In this document: positions 1-8,330 of the stretch, in pieces
How the letters are laid out: each line of letters begins with the position of its first letter
Numbering within the stretch: position 1 is the stretch's first letter
DNA from: an uncultured Collinsella sp.
Lineage (GTDB): Bacteria > Actinomycetota > Coriobacteriia > Coriobacteriales > Coriobacteriaceae
NCBI GenBank assembly: GCA_958437495.1
Contig: CAUBOH010000002.1
Span: 62,001-126,000, forward strand
Length of the DNA: 64,000 nt
Direction: 5' to 3'
The notes under the pieces: model-generated
What the model was told of the DNA's origin: nothing
The model's database searches: none
What the model saw: the letters and a program-made list of their open reading frames with translations, nothing else
Program-made: the position numbers and the translations under genes

Positions 1-190
1 GCAACCATCGAACCGCACCGACTCGACAGAAACTGGTGCAAAGGGGTCATAGTCGTTGAGGACGCTCTTAAACGACTACATCCAACAGCCAAGGTAACGC
101 CGATGCTTTGTCAACGACAGTGAAAACCCGCTAGAACGAGCGAGGTGTCTTCAAGCAAAATGGCGCCGCAGGTTGAGCATAAGTCAGCGA
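1..190. other. intergenic left edge, no gene seen
   Basis: No credible coding region is visible. The stretch at about 91-121 (ccaaggtaacgccgatgctt and following) matches the sequence at 3260-3290 closely, so the dispersed repeat described at 191-289 has shared upstream sequence. In this copy about 65 bp of unrelated sequence separates the two shared parts. Confidence 0.5.
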
Positions 191-289
191 GCGGGCCGCA
201 TTTGAGACAAGGTGACGTGAAACGAAAGGGCGCTGACCTTTCGGTCGCGCCCTTGAAGTTGAACGTCAGATTGTCCAAATGCGGCCCGC
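191..289. repeat. structured dispersed repeat, copy 1
   Basis: The sequence folds into one long nested hairpin. The outer stem is 191-210 with 271-289 (19 pairs, one bulged A at 205). Inside it TGACGT pairs with ACGTCA, then AAGGGCGC with GCGCCCTT, then GACC with GGTC around a TTTC tetraloop. A second copy at 3295-3393 keeps every stem and differs in the loop (TTCT) and by one change that turns a G-C pair into G-U. Paired change confined to loop and wobble suggests a structure kept at the RNA level. The short reading frames across it are by-products of the palindrome. Confidence 0.75.
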
Positions 290-302
290 GTAGCGTCGGC
301 CC

Positions 303-330
303 GTTACGGCGTTTGGTAAAACGCCGTAAC
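303..330. terminator. hairpin just downstream of the SDR stop
   Basis: GTTACGGCGTTT pairs perfectly with AAACGCCGTAAC around a GGTA loop. It lies two bases beyond the stop of the minus-strand SDR gene. There is no T-run, so it is only terminator-like. A related hairpin (3472-3498) touches the stop of queA. Confidence 0.45.
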
Positions 331-332
331 CC

Positions 333-1133
333 TTAGGGACGCTGGCCCATGCCACCCTCGAGGGTGACGGTCTCGCCATTCATGTACTTAAAGTCGGGAC
401 CGCAAAGCTGAACGACCACGCGGCCGATTTCCTTCTCGACATCGCCGTAATGGCCCGCCGGCGGCATGTGAACGTTGGCCTTGAACGCCTCGGGATAGGC
501 ATCCTGGAAGTTCTCGAGCGCGGCGGTCCAAGCAAGCGGGCACACGATGTTGACGTTGATGCCGTCCTTGCCCCACTCGTTGGCGGCGACGCGGGTCAGG
601 CCGCGGATGCCCTCCTTGGCGGCAGCATAGCTGCACTGGCCATAGTTACCAAACAGGCCGGCGCCCGAAGCAAAGTTGACCACGGAACCCTTGGTCTCCT
701 TCAGGTGCGGATAGGCCTTCTGCATGTACAGGTAGGTGGCATACAGGCCAGAGTAAATGGCCAGGTTAAACTGGTCCATGGTGTGGTCGGCAATGGTCAC
801 GCCCGAAGCGCTGGCCTGAGCATTGTTGACGACGGCGTCGATGCGACCGAACTCCTCAATCGCCTTTTCGATAACGTTCTGCACGACGGCCTCGTTGTCC
901 TGGCCGGCGGAGACATCGGCCTGGACAGGCAGAACCTTGACGCCGTACTCAGTCTCGAGAGACTCCTTGGCGGCCTCGAGCTTGGCGACGTTGCGGCCGG
1001 TGATGACGAGGTTCGCGCCCTCCTTGGCAAAAGCGATATCGATGCCGTAGCCGATGGAGCCGGCGGAGCCGTCCTTGAGCGTGGCCTTGCCGCCGCCGGT
1101 AACGATTACGGTCTTACCAGTGAAAAGTCCCAT
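333..1133 (-). CDS. SDR-family oxidoreductase
   Basis: A 266-residue short-chain dehydrogenase/reductase, expected to be a cytosolic NAD(P)-dependent enzyme; the substrate cannot be told from sequence. The start at 1133 is chosen over the longer frame because AAAGGA lies 6 nt upstream and the protein then begins MGLFTGKTVIVTGGG, the first Rossmann strand. The usual TGxxxGIG loop carries an insertion of about ten residues (TGGGKATLKDG...SIGYG). The catalytic residues are present: Ser in NFASGAG and the YAAAK pair (Tyr/Lys). NNAG is replaced by NNAQA. The C-terminus ends EGGMGQRP as in FabG-like enzymes. Bile-acid hydroxysteroid dehydrogenases of gut Coriobacteria are also SDRs, but nothing here identifies it as one. 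It is a single gene followed by the structured repeat. Confidence 0.8.
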   Translation of the reverse strand: MGLFTGKTVIVTGGGKATLKDGSAGSIGYGIDIAFAKEGANLVITGRNVAKLEAAKESLETEYGVKVLPVQADVSAGQDNEAVVQNVIEKAIEEFGRIDAVVNNAQASASGVTIADHTMDQFNLAIYSGLYATYLYMQKAYPHLKETKGSVVNFASGAGLFGNYGQCSYAAAKEGIRGLTRVAANEWGKDGINVNIVCPLAWTAALENFQDAYPEAFKANVHMPPAGHYGDVEKEIGRVVVQLCGPDFKYMNGETVTLEGGMGQRP

Positions 1134-1422
1134 ACGAAGTCCTTTCAAATCGCGACGGGCCCGCCCGTCGACTGCGCGCATCCAAATTCACGCGCCAAAA
1201 GCTGAAATGCAACTTTAGCGGGTTCAAGTGAAAAATAAAGCCCATGGCAGGCGAACGGTGCAACGTCTTTCGGCGAAGGGAATGTCAAGCACGAACTGGA
1301 CAAAGAGGCCGAATTATTTGTCACCCAAACGAGTCATCGAACACGTTTTGAAACTTTGCTGCGGGGCGCGGGATGTCGGCGCGAGACTTTATCATAGGGT
1401 GACGAACAACGATGAGGAGCAC

Positions 1423-3192
1423 ATGCCTATGACAGACGAGCTGGACCCCCAGACTCAACAGCATATTGATGATTCAGCAGACGTCGCCGCAGATACTGAC
1501 GCTGCGACCTGCAATGATACCCACGTCGACGACGCCACTCTGGATAACGGCGCTGCGACGGAAATCCCTGCGGCCGAAGATGCTGACGTGAAAAACGACG
1601 ATTCGGCCGCTCAGGACGATGCCACCGAAAAGGACGCTACCCCGCAAGCAGCAGGCCCCATCGAGGTATCTTCGGAAGAAGAGCTCGATGCTGTCATGGA
1701 TTCCATGATGGATGCTGTCAAAGCGATGAAGGATGCTGTCGCCGATGCCGACGTTGACGCCGAGGAAGAAGAGGCCGCCGAGGCCGCCTCGACCTTTGTA
1801 CCCGGCGAGACCCCCGTTGCCGATCAGGGCAGCACTATGCCCTCGTTTCTGCAGCTCGAACATCCCACGATTGGCGCGGACGCCGTCGACCCGCATGCAG
1901 CGGGCTTTTCTGTGATCGAAGGCGGCACCGGCAATATCGCCGCGCCGCAAACTACCGATGTTGACGCCGCTGACACCGGTCGCCCGATCGCCCCGCACGC
2001 CCCCGCCGCAAGCCGCGACCTGGGAACCGCCGTCTCGAACACTGCGAACGCCGTGGGCGCCTTTATCGCACAGGGAGCCTCGGCCATGCGCGAGATGAAC
2101 GCCGCGAAAAAGGCACTCGCCGATGCCCGCGACCACCTGGCAGAGTTGGAGCAGCGCATTTCCGATCAGGCCGAAGAGCTCGAGACGCGGCAGGATATCG
2201 CGGGGCGCTACGACCAGATTGTCGCCGACCAGCGTCAGGCAATCGCCACGGCGCAAAAGACCGCTGCGGCCGCCGAGATTGACCGCGACGCCCATGCCGC
2301 CAAAGCGACTGAGCTCAAGGGCCAGCTCGAGCAAATGAAGGCAGAAGATGATGCAGCTGAGCGCCGCCTGAAAGCTGCACTCGATGCCGTCGAGGCTCGC
2401 GAGGCGAGCTCACGCGAAACCGGCAACCGCCTGGTTCGTCGACTCGAAGATTCCAAGCGCATTCGCGACAAGGTGAAGGCCGAGCGCGACGCAGGTGTCG
2501 CCGCCGCGCAGCAAACTGCCGACGCAACACGTGCACAGCTCGAAACGCTACGACGCGAGTATGCCGAGCTGCAGCGCAATCCTTCGGCGAACCCCGCCAA
2601 TTACACTGTGCGCACCAGCGAGCTTTCGATGCAGATCTCCGATGCCGCCGATGCCCTGCGCAAGGCCGAGGAAGACATTCCACGCGTGACCGCCGACCTT
2701 GAGCATTCGCTCGCCGCCGCCGAGCAGGCCGTCGAACAGGCACAGGCCCCCATCGCCGACGCTAAACGCGCGCACCAGGCCGTAACGGCTGAGGCAGATG
2801 CTGCACGCGACGAGTTGCAGTCCGCAAAAACTGCCGCCGCGACGCGCCAGCGCGAACTGCGCGAGAAGATTGCCGCGCAGGACAAGGCTCGTCGCGAGCA
2901 GGAGCAGGCCATCGCCAACGCCCAGGCGGACGCCGCGCATGCGCAGTCGATTATCGAACAGGCGACCGAGGTGCACGACCATCCCGAGATCACCGAGTCG
3001 CTCGCCGGATCCTTGGCGCGCGATAAGGCCGAACACGCCGAAACCGGGCGCGAAGTGGCCCAACTCGAGGCTACCGAGGATGACGTACGAGAGCGCACCC
3101 GCGACTCACGCATCAAATTCACCGGTGCCATCGTCTGCATCGTCGCCGTGATTCTAGTGATCATCCTGATCTGGCTGTTCGCGAGCAAGTAA
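1423..3192 (+). CDS. tail-anchored coiled-coil protein
   Basis: Hypothetical protein of 589 residues. The start at 1423 follows GAGGAG closely; ATG at 1429 is an alternative with better spacing. Residues 1-130 are acidic, rich in Asp/Ala/Thr and probably disordered. From about 220 to 545 there is a long Ala/Glu/Arg/Gln-rich heptad region typical of coiled coil (AKKALADARDHLAELEQ and similar). A single hydrophobic segment (about 565-586, IVCIVAVILVIILIWLF) ends four residues from the C-terminus, so the protein is probably tail-anchored with its bulk in the cytoplasm. No enzymatic motif is seen. A structural or septum/envelope role is a guess. Confidence 0.75.
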   Translation: MPMTDELDPQTQQHIDDSADVAADTDAATCNDTHVDDATLDNGAATEIPAAEDADVKNDDSAAQDDATEKDATPQAAGPIEVSSEEELDAVMDSMMDAVKAMKDAVADADVDAEEEEAAEAASTFVPGETPVADQGSTMPSFLQLEHPTIGADAVDPHAAGFSVIEGGTGNIAAPQTTDVDAADTGRPIAPHAPAASRDLGTAVSNTANAVGAFIAQGASAMREMNAAKKALADARDHLAELEQRISDQAEELETRQDIAGRYDQIVADQRQAIATAQKTAAAAEIDRDAHAAKATELKGQLEQMKAEDDAAERRLKAALDAVEAREASSRETGNRLVRRLEDSKRIRDKVKAERDAGVAAAQQTADATRAQLETLRREYAELQRNPSANPANYTVRTSELSMQISDAADALRKAEEDIPRVTADLEHSLAAAEQAVEQAQAPIADAKRAHQAVTAEADAARDELQSAKTAAATRQRELREKIAAQDKARREQEQAIANAQADAAHAQSIIEQATEVHDHPEITESLAGSLARDKAEHAETGREVAQLEATEDDVRERTRDSRIKFTGAIVCIVAVILVIILIWLFASK

Positions 3193-3294
3193 CCACTCCC
3201 CAACGACTACAAGGACTGTCCCCAGGTGCCGGCACAAAAGGAACGTCCCCAAGTGCCAACCAAGGCAGCGCCGATGTTTTGGCAACGACAGCGA
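3193..3294. other. intergenic, part of dispersed repeat
   Basis: No gene. It contains two related short stretches, ctgtccccaggtgcc and acgtccccaagtgcc, and then sequence shared with about 91-121 that leads into the second structured repeat. Confidence 0.5.
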
Positions 3295-3393
3295 GCGGGT
3301 CGCATTTGAGACAAGGTGACGTGAAACGAAAGGGCGCTGACCTTCTGGTCGCGCCCTTGAAGTTGAACGTCAGATTGTCCAAATGCGGCCCGC
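3295..3393. repeat. structured dispersed repeat, copy 2
   Basis: Second copy of the nested hairpin at 191-289. Outer stem 3295-3314 with 3375-3393, where T3300 makes a G-U pair in place of the G-C of copy 1; inner stems AAGGGCGC/GCGCCCTT and GACC/GGTC around a TTCT loop. It is followed by two further perfect hairpins. Confidence 0.75.
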
Positions 3394-3407
3394 GCAGCGT
3401 CGGCCGG

Positions 3408-3431
3408 TCCGCCGTTCGGCAGAACGGCGGA
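3408..3431. repeat. hairpin following repeat copy 2
   Basis: TCCGCCGTTC pairs with GAACGGCGGA around GGCA. It occupies the place, relative to the structured repeat, that the hairpin 303-330 has in copy 1, but the stem sequence is different while the fold is kept. Confidence 0.5.
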
Positions 3432-3471
3432 ACCCCCAGTTGCCGCTCTGGCGGGTTTGCAGCGTCGAGCC

Positions 3472-3498
3472 GTTACGCGGTTCGTAGAACCGCGTAAC
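3472..3498. terminator. hairpin abutting the queA stop codon
   Basis: GTTACGCGGTTC pairs perfectly with GAACCGCGTAAC around GTA, and its last base lies in the queA stop codon (3498-3500, minus strand). No T-run follows, so it may be a repeat unit rather than a true terminator. Compare 303-330. Confidence 0.45.
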
Positions 3499-4715
3499 TA
3501 ACAAATAAGCATCGCGTCACCAAAGCTGAAGAAGCGATAGCGCTCCTCGATGGCGGCAGCGTAGGCATCCATGATCTGGTCGCGAGAGGCAAGCGCACTC
3601 ACGAGCATCATGAGCGTGGAGCGCGGCACGTGGAAGTTCGTAATCAGCGCGTCGACCACGTGATAGGTCGAGCCGGGCATGAGGTAGAGCTGCGTCGTAG
3701 CGTTCTCGCGCACCACGATGTCGCCGCGGCCGAGCGTATCGGCCCCGTCCTCGCGGCCCTCAAAATAGCGCGCCGTCACGGCCGGATCGGACACCGGCGC
3801 ATCGGCGTCAAACGCGCTCTCGAGCGAGCGCACTGCCGTGGTACCGACAGCGATCACACGATGGCCCTCGGCCTTCGCCTTATGCACGGCGTCGACAACC
3901 TCCTGCGACACGTGGTAGCGCTCGGTGTGCATCACGTGCTGCGTGGGATCGTCCTCCTCCACCAAACGGAAGGTATCGATGCCCACCTCGAGCTCGACGG
4001 CGGCAAACTTGGCGCCCTTGGCCTCGATGGCGGCCATGAGCTCGGGCGTAAAGTGCAGGCCTGCCGTAGGAGCGGCAGCCGAGTGCTCCTCCTTCATGGC
4101 GTACACGGTCTGGTACTTCTCGGGATCGCCCTCGTAATCGGTAATGTAGGGCGGCAGCGGCACGTGACCGGCGGCGTGAATGGCCTCGTCGAGCGTGCGC
4201 GGCTCGCCGGCGACATTGCAACCGGCCGGCTCAAAGCGCACCAGGCGGCCACCGCGGCTATCGGTGACAAAGTCGATGACCTCGGCCGTCAGCACCACGG
4301 GAGCCCCCTCGGGCGCATGGGCGCCACCGGCGCGATACTCAATCTGAGCACCAGGCTTCAGGCGCTTACCCGGCTTGACCAGGCACTCCCAAACATGACC
4401 CAGCGGGTCAACATCCTCGCGGCGCTTGAGCAGCAGCGTCTCGACCACGCCACCCGAGCCCGACTTGCGACCGATCAGGCGGGCCGGCATCACACGCGTC
4501 TTGTTAATGACGAGCACGTCGCCCGGCTCGATATAGTCGATGATGTCGCGGAAGATGCGGTGCTCGACGGTGCCGCCATGCTCCAGCGGCGTTCCCGCCT
4601 GGGAGCCCTTGCGATCCACCACCAGCAGGCGACAGGAGTCGCGCGGCTCGGCAGGAGCCTGGGCGATCAGTTCCTCAGGAAGGTTATAGTCAAAATCATC
4701 GGTACGCATAGACAC
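3498..4715 (-). CDS. queA: S-adenosylmethionine:tRNA ribosyltransferase-isomerase
   Basis: QueA transfers and rearranges the ribose of SAM onto preQ1-tRNA to make epoxyqueuosine in the anticodon of Tyr, His, Asn and Asp tRNAs. The 405-residue protein starts DFDYNLPEELIAQAP and contains RDSCRLLV, GDVLVINKTRVMPARL, ECLVKPGKRLKPG, AAPTAGLHFTPEL, VGTTAVRSLES and LITNFHVPRSTLMMLVSA, all diagnostic. It is longer than the usual 340-360 residues because of inserted loops in the middle. The GTG at 4715 has AAGGAG 8 nt upstream; ATG at 4709 is the alternative. The gene is followed on the same strand by its hairpin and preceded by queH, the next step of the pathway. Confidence 0.96.
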   Translation of the reverse strand: MSMRTDDFDYNLPEELIAQAPAEPRDSCRLLVVDRKGSQAGTPLEHGGTVEHRIFRDIIDYIEPGDVLVINKTRVMPARLIGRKSGSGGVVETLLLKRREDVDPLGHVWECLVKPGKRLKPGAQIEYRAGGAHAPEGAPVVLTAEVIDFVTDSRGGRLVRFEPAGCNVAGEPRTLDEAIHAAGHVPLPPYITDYEGDPEKYQTVYAMKEEHSAAAPTAGLHFTPELMAAIEAKGAKFAAVELEVGIDTFRLVEEDDPTQHVMHTERYHVSQEVVDAVHKAKAEGHRVIAVGTTAVRSLESAFDADAPVSDPAVTARYFEGREDGADTLGRGDIVVRENATTQLYLMPGSTYHVVDALITNFHVPRSTLMMLVSALASRDQIMDAYAAAIEERYRFFSFGDAMLIC

Positions 4716-4779
4716 GTCGGGTTCTCCTTATATAGCTAAAGTCCGCTCTACATCCTAGCAGGCTGACGTCCCAAATGAA

Positions 4780-5355
4780 CTACTTTTTGGCAGCTTTGCG
4801 CTCGTCGCGGATGCGGGCGCGGTCCATGGCCGCCTCGACGGCCGAGAATCGACAACCGCAGTAATTCTGCCGATACATGCCAAGCTCGCGCGAACGACGC
4901 GTGGCCTCGGGGTAATACGGGCGAAAATCGCGAATGACCGGGGTGAGACCGCGGGCGGCAGCCAGACGCTCCAACACGTCATTACAAGTTTCGAACAGCT
5001 GATACGGCGAGACGGCAAGCGTCGTACCCACATATTCGAACCCGCGCTCCTGGGCCACGCGGCACGCCTCGGCCAAGCGCAAGGCATAGCACGCGCGACA
5101 GCGACGGGGCCGATCGGCACCCAGCGGTGCCACGCCGGTCTCCCAGCGATCGCGGTCCTCCCCTGCCTCGATGAGCTCGATGTCGCCATCGGCACACCAC
5201 CGGCGCAGCTCGTCCAAGCGGCGCTGCCATTCATCGCGCGGTTGAATATTGGGGTTGGTCCAGCAAATCGTGGGCTCAAACCCTTCCTCGCGCAGCAGGC
5301 GAACCGGCTCCAGCGAGCACGGCGCGCAGCAAGCATGCAGCAGCAACGGCTTCAT
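4780..5355 (-). CDS. queH: epoxyqueuosine reductase QueH
   Basis: QueH (formerly DUF208) reduces epoxyqueuosine to queuosine in tRNA, replacing QueG without needing cobalamin. The 191-residue protein has the family cysteines: HACCAPC near the N-terminus, CRACYALR in the middle and YCGCRFS near the C-terminus, which bind an iron-sulfur cluster and further iron. The start at 5355 is preferred because GGAGGAG lies 6 nt before it; ATG at 5361 would overlap that site. It is transcribed toward queA with a gap of about 65 nt, so the two probably form an operon for the last two steps of queuosine synthesis. Confidence 0.93.
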   Translation of the reverse strand: MKPLLLHACCAPCSLEPVRLLREEGFEPTICWTNPNIQPRDEWQRRLDELRRWCADGDIELIEAGEDRDRWETGVAPLGADRPRRCRACYALRLAEACRVAQERGFEYVGTTLAVSPYQLFETCNDVLERLAAARGLTPVIRDFRPYYPEATRRSRELGMYRQNYCGCRFSAVEAAMDRARIRDERKAAKK

Positions 5356-5417
5356 CAGCATCTCCTCCCCCGCAATGATTTTTTAATCCCCGTCCCAGAA
5401 AAATCATCTCAAAAAGA

Positions 5418-5987
5418 CTACCTTGCGAAAAAGCGCACGCCAAAGGATGTGTCCTCACAGGCGACAATGCGACGGTCGCGCAGGATGGTCCGCACGTAAT
5501 ACCAGTCGCCCACACAGCCCGACAAGTGCAGACCGGCCGTCAAATAACACAGCAGCGGATAGCCCGAGAACGCAAACCCCAGGGCAAACGCCGCCGTCAC
5601 AATAACCGTCGGCGCCAGGCAAACCGCCACGTACCGCCGGCGCGAATACACCACGCCCTCGGCGCAGGCGTAAATCATGCACGTCTCGAGGTTCGCCCCA
5701 AAGGTCACCCGAGCACCGGCGGGCGCAAACAGCCTAAAGAACACCGCGTGCACCAGCTCGTGCACGGCAAATGACGCCGCCGAAACCGCAGCCAAGCCGA
5801 CTATCCAGCCCAGGACGGCCGTCCAGCCACCCGCGTCAGCCGCATCCAAGTCCGCGGGCCCGCCCAGCAGCATAAACAACGGCACCAGACACACGGCAAA
5901 TGCGCCAAGCACGGCCATCCCCCACACAAAGCAGGCGTGCAGGAAATCCTCGTCTTCAAACGCATGTATGTTGGAAATCTCATTCAT
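5418..5987 (-). CDS. DUF3267 zincin-like membrane protein
   Basis: A 189-residue integral membrane protein with about four hydrophobic segments. The motif HELVHAVFF in the second half of the first membrane region fits the HExxH zinc-binding motif of the DUF3267 family (putative zincin peptidases). A late Asp/Tyr motif (GCVGDWYYVR) is also typical of that family. No physiological substrate is known. No good ribosome binding site is seen before ATG 5987. It stands between queH and metG with no clear functional link. Confidence 0.75.
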   Translation of the reverse strand: MNEISNIHAFEDEDFLHACFVWGMAVLGAFAVCLVPLFMLLGGPADLDAADAGGWTAVLGWIVGLAAVSAASFAVHELVHAVFFRLFAPAGARVTFGANLETCMIYACAEGVVYSRRRYVAVCLAPTVIVTAAFALGFAFSGYPLLCYLTAGLHLSGCVGDWYYVRTILRDRRIVACEDTSFGVRFFAR

Positions 5988-6120
5988 AGCATCTTAGGAT
6001 AGCGCCCCCCGTCACGCACCCGCCCGCATGTGCGATAATGTCGAACGATATGCACGAATTGACCACTGCGTCGCCGAGCCCCGCGCCCGGCCGCGCTCTC
6101 ACCATATGCGAAGGAGTCCC

Positions 6121-8271
6121 ATGGCATCCAAATACTCCATGAACGACCGTCCCAGCTGGCCTCGCCGCGCCATCATCACCGCCGGCGAGCCCTACGGCAA
6201 CAAGGGCCTTCACTTTGGCCACGTTGGCGGCGTCTTTGTCCCGGCCGACTTCTTCGCCCGTTTCCTGCGCGACCGTCTGGGCCGCGAGAACGTCATCTTC
6301 ACCTCGGGCACCGACTGCTACGGCTCGCCCATCATGGAGAGCTACCGCAAGCTCAAGGAGAACGAGGGCTACGACAAGTCCATCGGCGAGTATGTCGAGT
6401 CCAATCACTCCCGCCAGGCCGCGACCCTCAACAACTACAACATCAGCTGCGATATCTACGGCGGCTCGGGCCTTGAGCCGGCTGCGCAGATTCACAACGA
6501 GGTGACCGCCGAGATTATCGAGCGCCTGCACGAGCAGGGCACCATCTCCAAGCGCTCCACGCTGCAGTTCTACGATGCCAAGGCCGGCACGTTCCTCAAC
6601 GGCCGCCAGGTGATTGGCCGCTGCCCCATCCAGGGCTGCAAGTCCGAGAAGGCCTACGCCGACGAGTGCGACCTGGGTCACCAGTTTGAGCCCGAGGAGC
6701 TCATCGCGCCCAAGAGCCAGCTCACCGGCGAGGTGCCCGAGCTGCGCCCGGTCGACAACCTCTACTTCGACCTTCCGGCCTACCTCGACTTTATGAAGAC
6801 CTACACCGCCAAGCTCGCCCAGAACCCGCAGGTTCGCTCCGTGGTCTCCAAGACCATGGAGGAGTGGCTGCTGCCGGCTCAGCTCTACATCCAGAACAAG
6901 TTCCGCGAGGCCTTCGATGCCGTCGAGGACCAGCTGCCCGAGCACACCGTGCTGGAGCCCGAGGGCAACAAGAGCAGCTTTACCGTCACCTTCCCCAGCT
7001 GGAAAGAGCGCGACGACGCCCACGCGGTGCTCGCCAACGGCGGCGTGCGCTTCCGCAGCGGCAAGGCGCTCGTGCCCTTCCGCATCACCGGCAACATCGA
7101 CTGGGGCGTTCCGGTGCCCGAGGTCGACGGCGTGAACGACGTCACCTGCTGGTGCTGGCCCGAGAGCCTGTGGGCACCCATCAGCTATACGCGCACCGTG
7201 CTCGCACGCGATGCCAAGGCCGCCGGCGTAACCGAGGGTGTCGCCGCCCAGGACGCCGCCCTTATGGGCGAGCCCGCCGCCGATTCCACGCAGGTCCCCG
7301 CGCCCACCTACCAGCACAGCTCGCTCGACTGGCGCGACTGGTGGTGCTCGGACGACGCACAGATCTACCAGTTCATTGGACAGGACAACATCTACTTCTA
7401 CTGCATCGCGCAGACCGCCATGTGGGAGGCCCTGGGTTGGAACCTTACGCAGAGCACCGTCAGCGCCTGCTACCACCTGCTCTACATGGGCAAAAAGGCA
7501 AGCTCGTCCTCGCAGACGCCTCCCCCGCCGGCAGACGACCTGCTCAACCACTACACCTGCGAGCAGATGCGCGCGCATTGGCTGTCGCTCGGTCTGTCCG
7601 AGAAGCCGGTGAGCTTTAGCCCCAAGGCATACGACACCCGCGTGACCGGCAAGGACAAGGACGGCAACGAGGTACACGCCTGCGACGACAAGCGCGTCAT
7701 CGACCCCGCCCTTAAGGAGAGCGCCCTTTTGACCGGCGTCTTCAACCGCCTGGCCCGCAGCTGCTTCTACGGCGTCGCCGTCAAGGAAGGCGACGAGAGC
7801 CCGTACCGCAACGGTTGCATTCCCGCCGGCGCCGCCTCGGCCACCGTGGTGGAGGCCGCCGAGCAGGCCGCCCTTGCCTTTGAACAGGCCATGTACAAGT
7901 TCGAGACGCACCACGCGCTCGCCGTGTGCGACGACTACCTGCGCGCCGCCAACAAGCGCTGGAGCGACGCCTCCAAGGCCGCCAACAAGCTCGAGGGCGA
8001 GCAAGCCAATACCGCGATGACGCAGGCCCTGGTCGATGCCTTCACCGAGCTGCGCGTGGCGACCGTCCTGATGCACGGCATCGTCCCGGCCGGCTGCGAG
8101 CTCATCTGCGAGTACTTCGACATCGACCCGGTCGCCTTCTTTAGCTGGGATAACATCTTTGCCTCCACGGACGAGTTTGTGGAGAGCCTGGGCGAGAAGC
8201 CCGGCGAGCACCGCGTAAAGCCGCTGCCCCCGCGCTTCGACTTCTTTAGCAAGCACGAGAGCCAGTACTAA
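6121..8271 (+). CDS. metG: methionyl-tRNA synthetase, divergent active site
   Basis: Class I aminoacyl-tRNA synthetase of the methionine type, 716 residues, cytosolic. AGEPYGNKGLHFGHVGG aligns with the HIGH region, TSGTDCYGSPIM with the next core motif, and CPIQGC...CDLGHQFEPEELIAPKS with the zinc knuckle and following strand of MetRS. The KMSKS loop, however, reads KKASSSSQTPPPP, losing the second lysine of KMSKS. There is no EMAP-type tRNA-binding domain at the C-terminus. AAGGAG lies 6 nt before ATG 6121. It could be the only MetRS of the cell or a paralogue with a changed role; the genome outside the window would decide. A GC-rich hairpin (8272-8293) follows the stop. Confidence 0.82.
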   Translation: MASKYSMNDRPSWPRRAIITAGEPYGNKGLHFGHVGGVFVPADFFARFLRDRLGRENVIFTSGTDCYGSPIMESYRKLKENEGYDKSIGEYVESNHSRQAATLNNYNISCDIYGGSGLEPAAQIHNEVTAEIIERLHEQGTISKRSTLQFYDAKAGTFLNGRQVIGRCPIQGCKSEKAYADECDLGHQFEPEELIAPKSQLTGEVPELRPVDNLYFDLPAYLDFMKTYTAKLAQNPQVRSVVSKTMEEWLLPAQLYIQNKFREAFDAVEDQLPEHTVLEPEGNKSSFTVTFPSWKERDDAHAVLANGGVRFRSGKALVPFRITGNIDWGVPVPEVDGVNDVTCWCWPESLWAPISYTRTVLARDAKAAGVTEGVAAQDAALMGEPAADSTQVPAPTYQHSSLDWRDWWCSDDAQIYQFIGQDNIYFYCIAQTAMWEALGWNLTQSTVSACYHLLYMGKKASSSSQTPPPPADDLLNHYTCEQMRAHWLSLGLSEKPVSFSPKAYDTRVTGKDKDGNEVHACDDKRVIDPALKESALLTGVFNRLARSCFYGVAVKEGDESPYRNGCIPAGAASATVVEAAEQAALAFEQAMYKFETHHALAVCDDYLRAANKRWSDASKAANKLEGEQANTAMTQALVDAFTELRVATVLMHGIVPAGCELICEYFDIDPVAFFSWDNIFASTDEFVESLGEKPGEHRVKPLPPRFDFFSKHESQY

Positions 8272-8293
8272 GGCACGCCAGCAGCGGCGTGCC
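8272..8293. other. hairpin between metG and rRNA methyltransferase
   Basis: GGCACGCC pairs with GGCGTGCC directly after the stop codon, without a T-run. It may protect the 3' end or partly terminate transcription before the next gene. Confidence 0.45.
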
Positions 8294-8330
8294 CGGAAAG
8301 TAATCAATTTGGGACGGGAAGGAAAGACGG

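Noticed and set aside
145..336. 63-residue frame in the first repeat, with a twin at 3279-3497
   Set aside because: Both lie in the palindromic repeat and their similarity follows from the DNA repeat, not from protein selection.
333..1133. Calling the SDR a bile-acid hydroxysteroid dehydrogenase
   Set aside because: Only general SDR motifs are visible; no subfamily-specific feature supports a steroid substrate.
3630..4739. 369-residue frame antisense to queA
   Set aside because: It mirrors a strongly conserved gene in GC-rich DNA; no domain and no ribosome binding site.
5980..8307. 775-residue open frame antisense to metG
   Set aside because: Codon third positions and composition are those of the opposite strand of a clear aaRS gene; the product has no recognisable motif.
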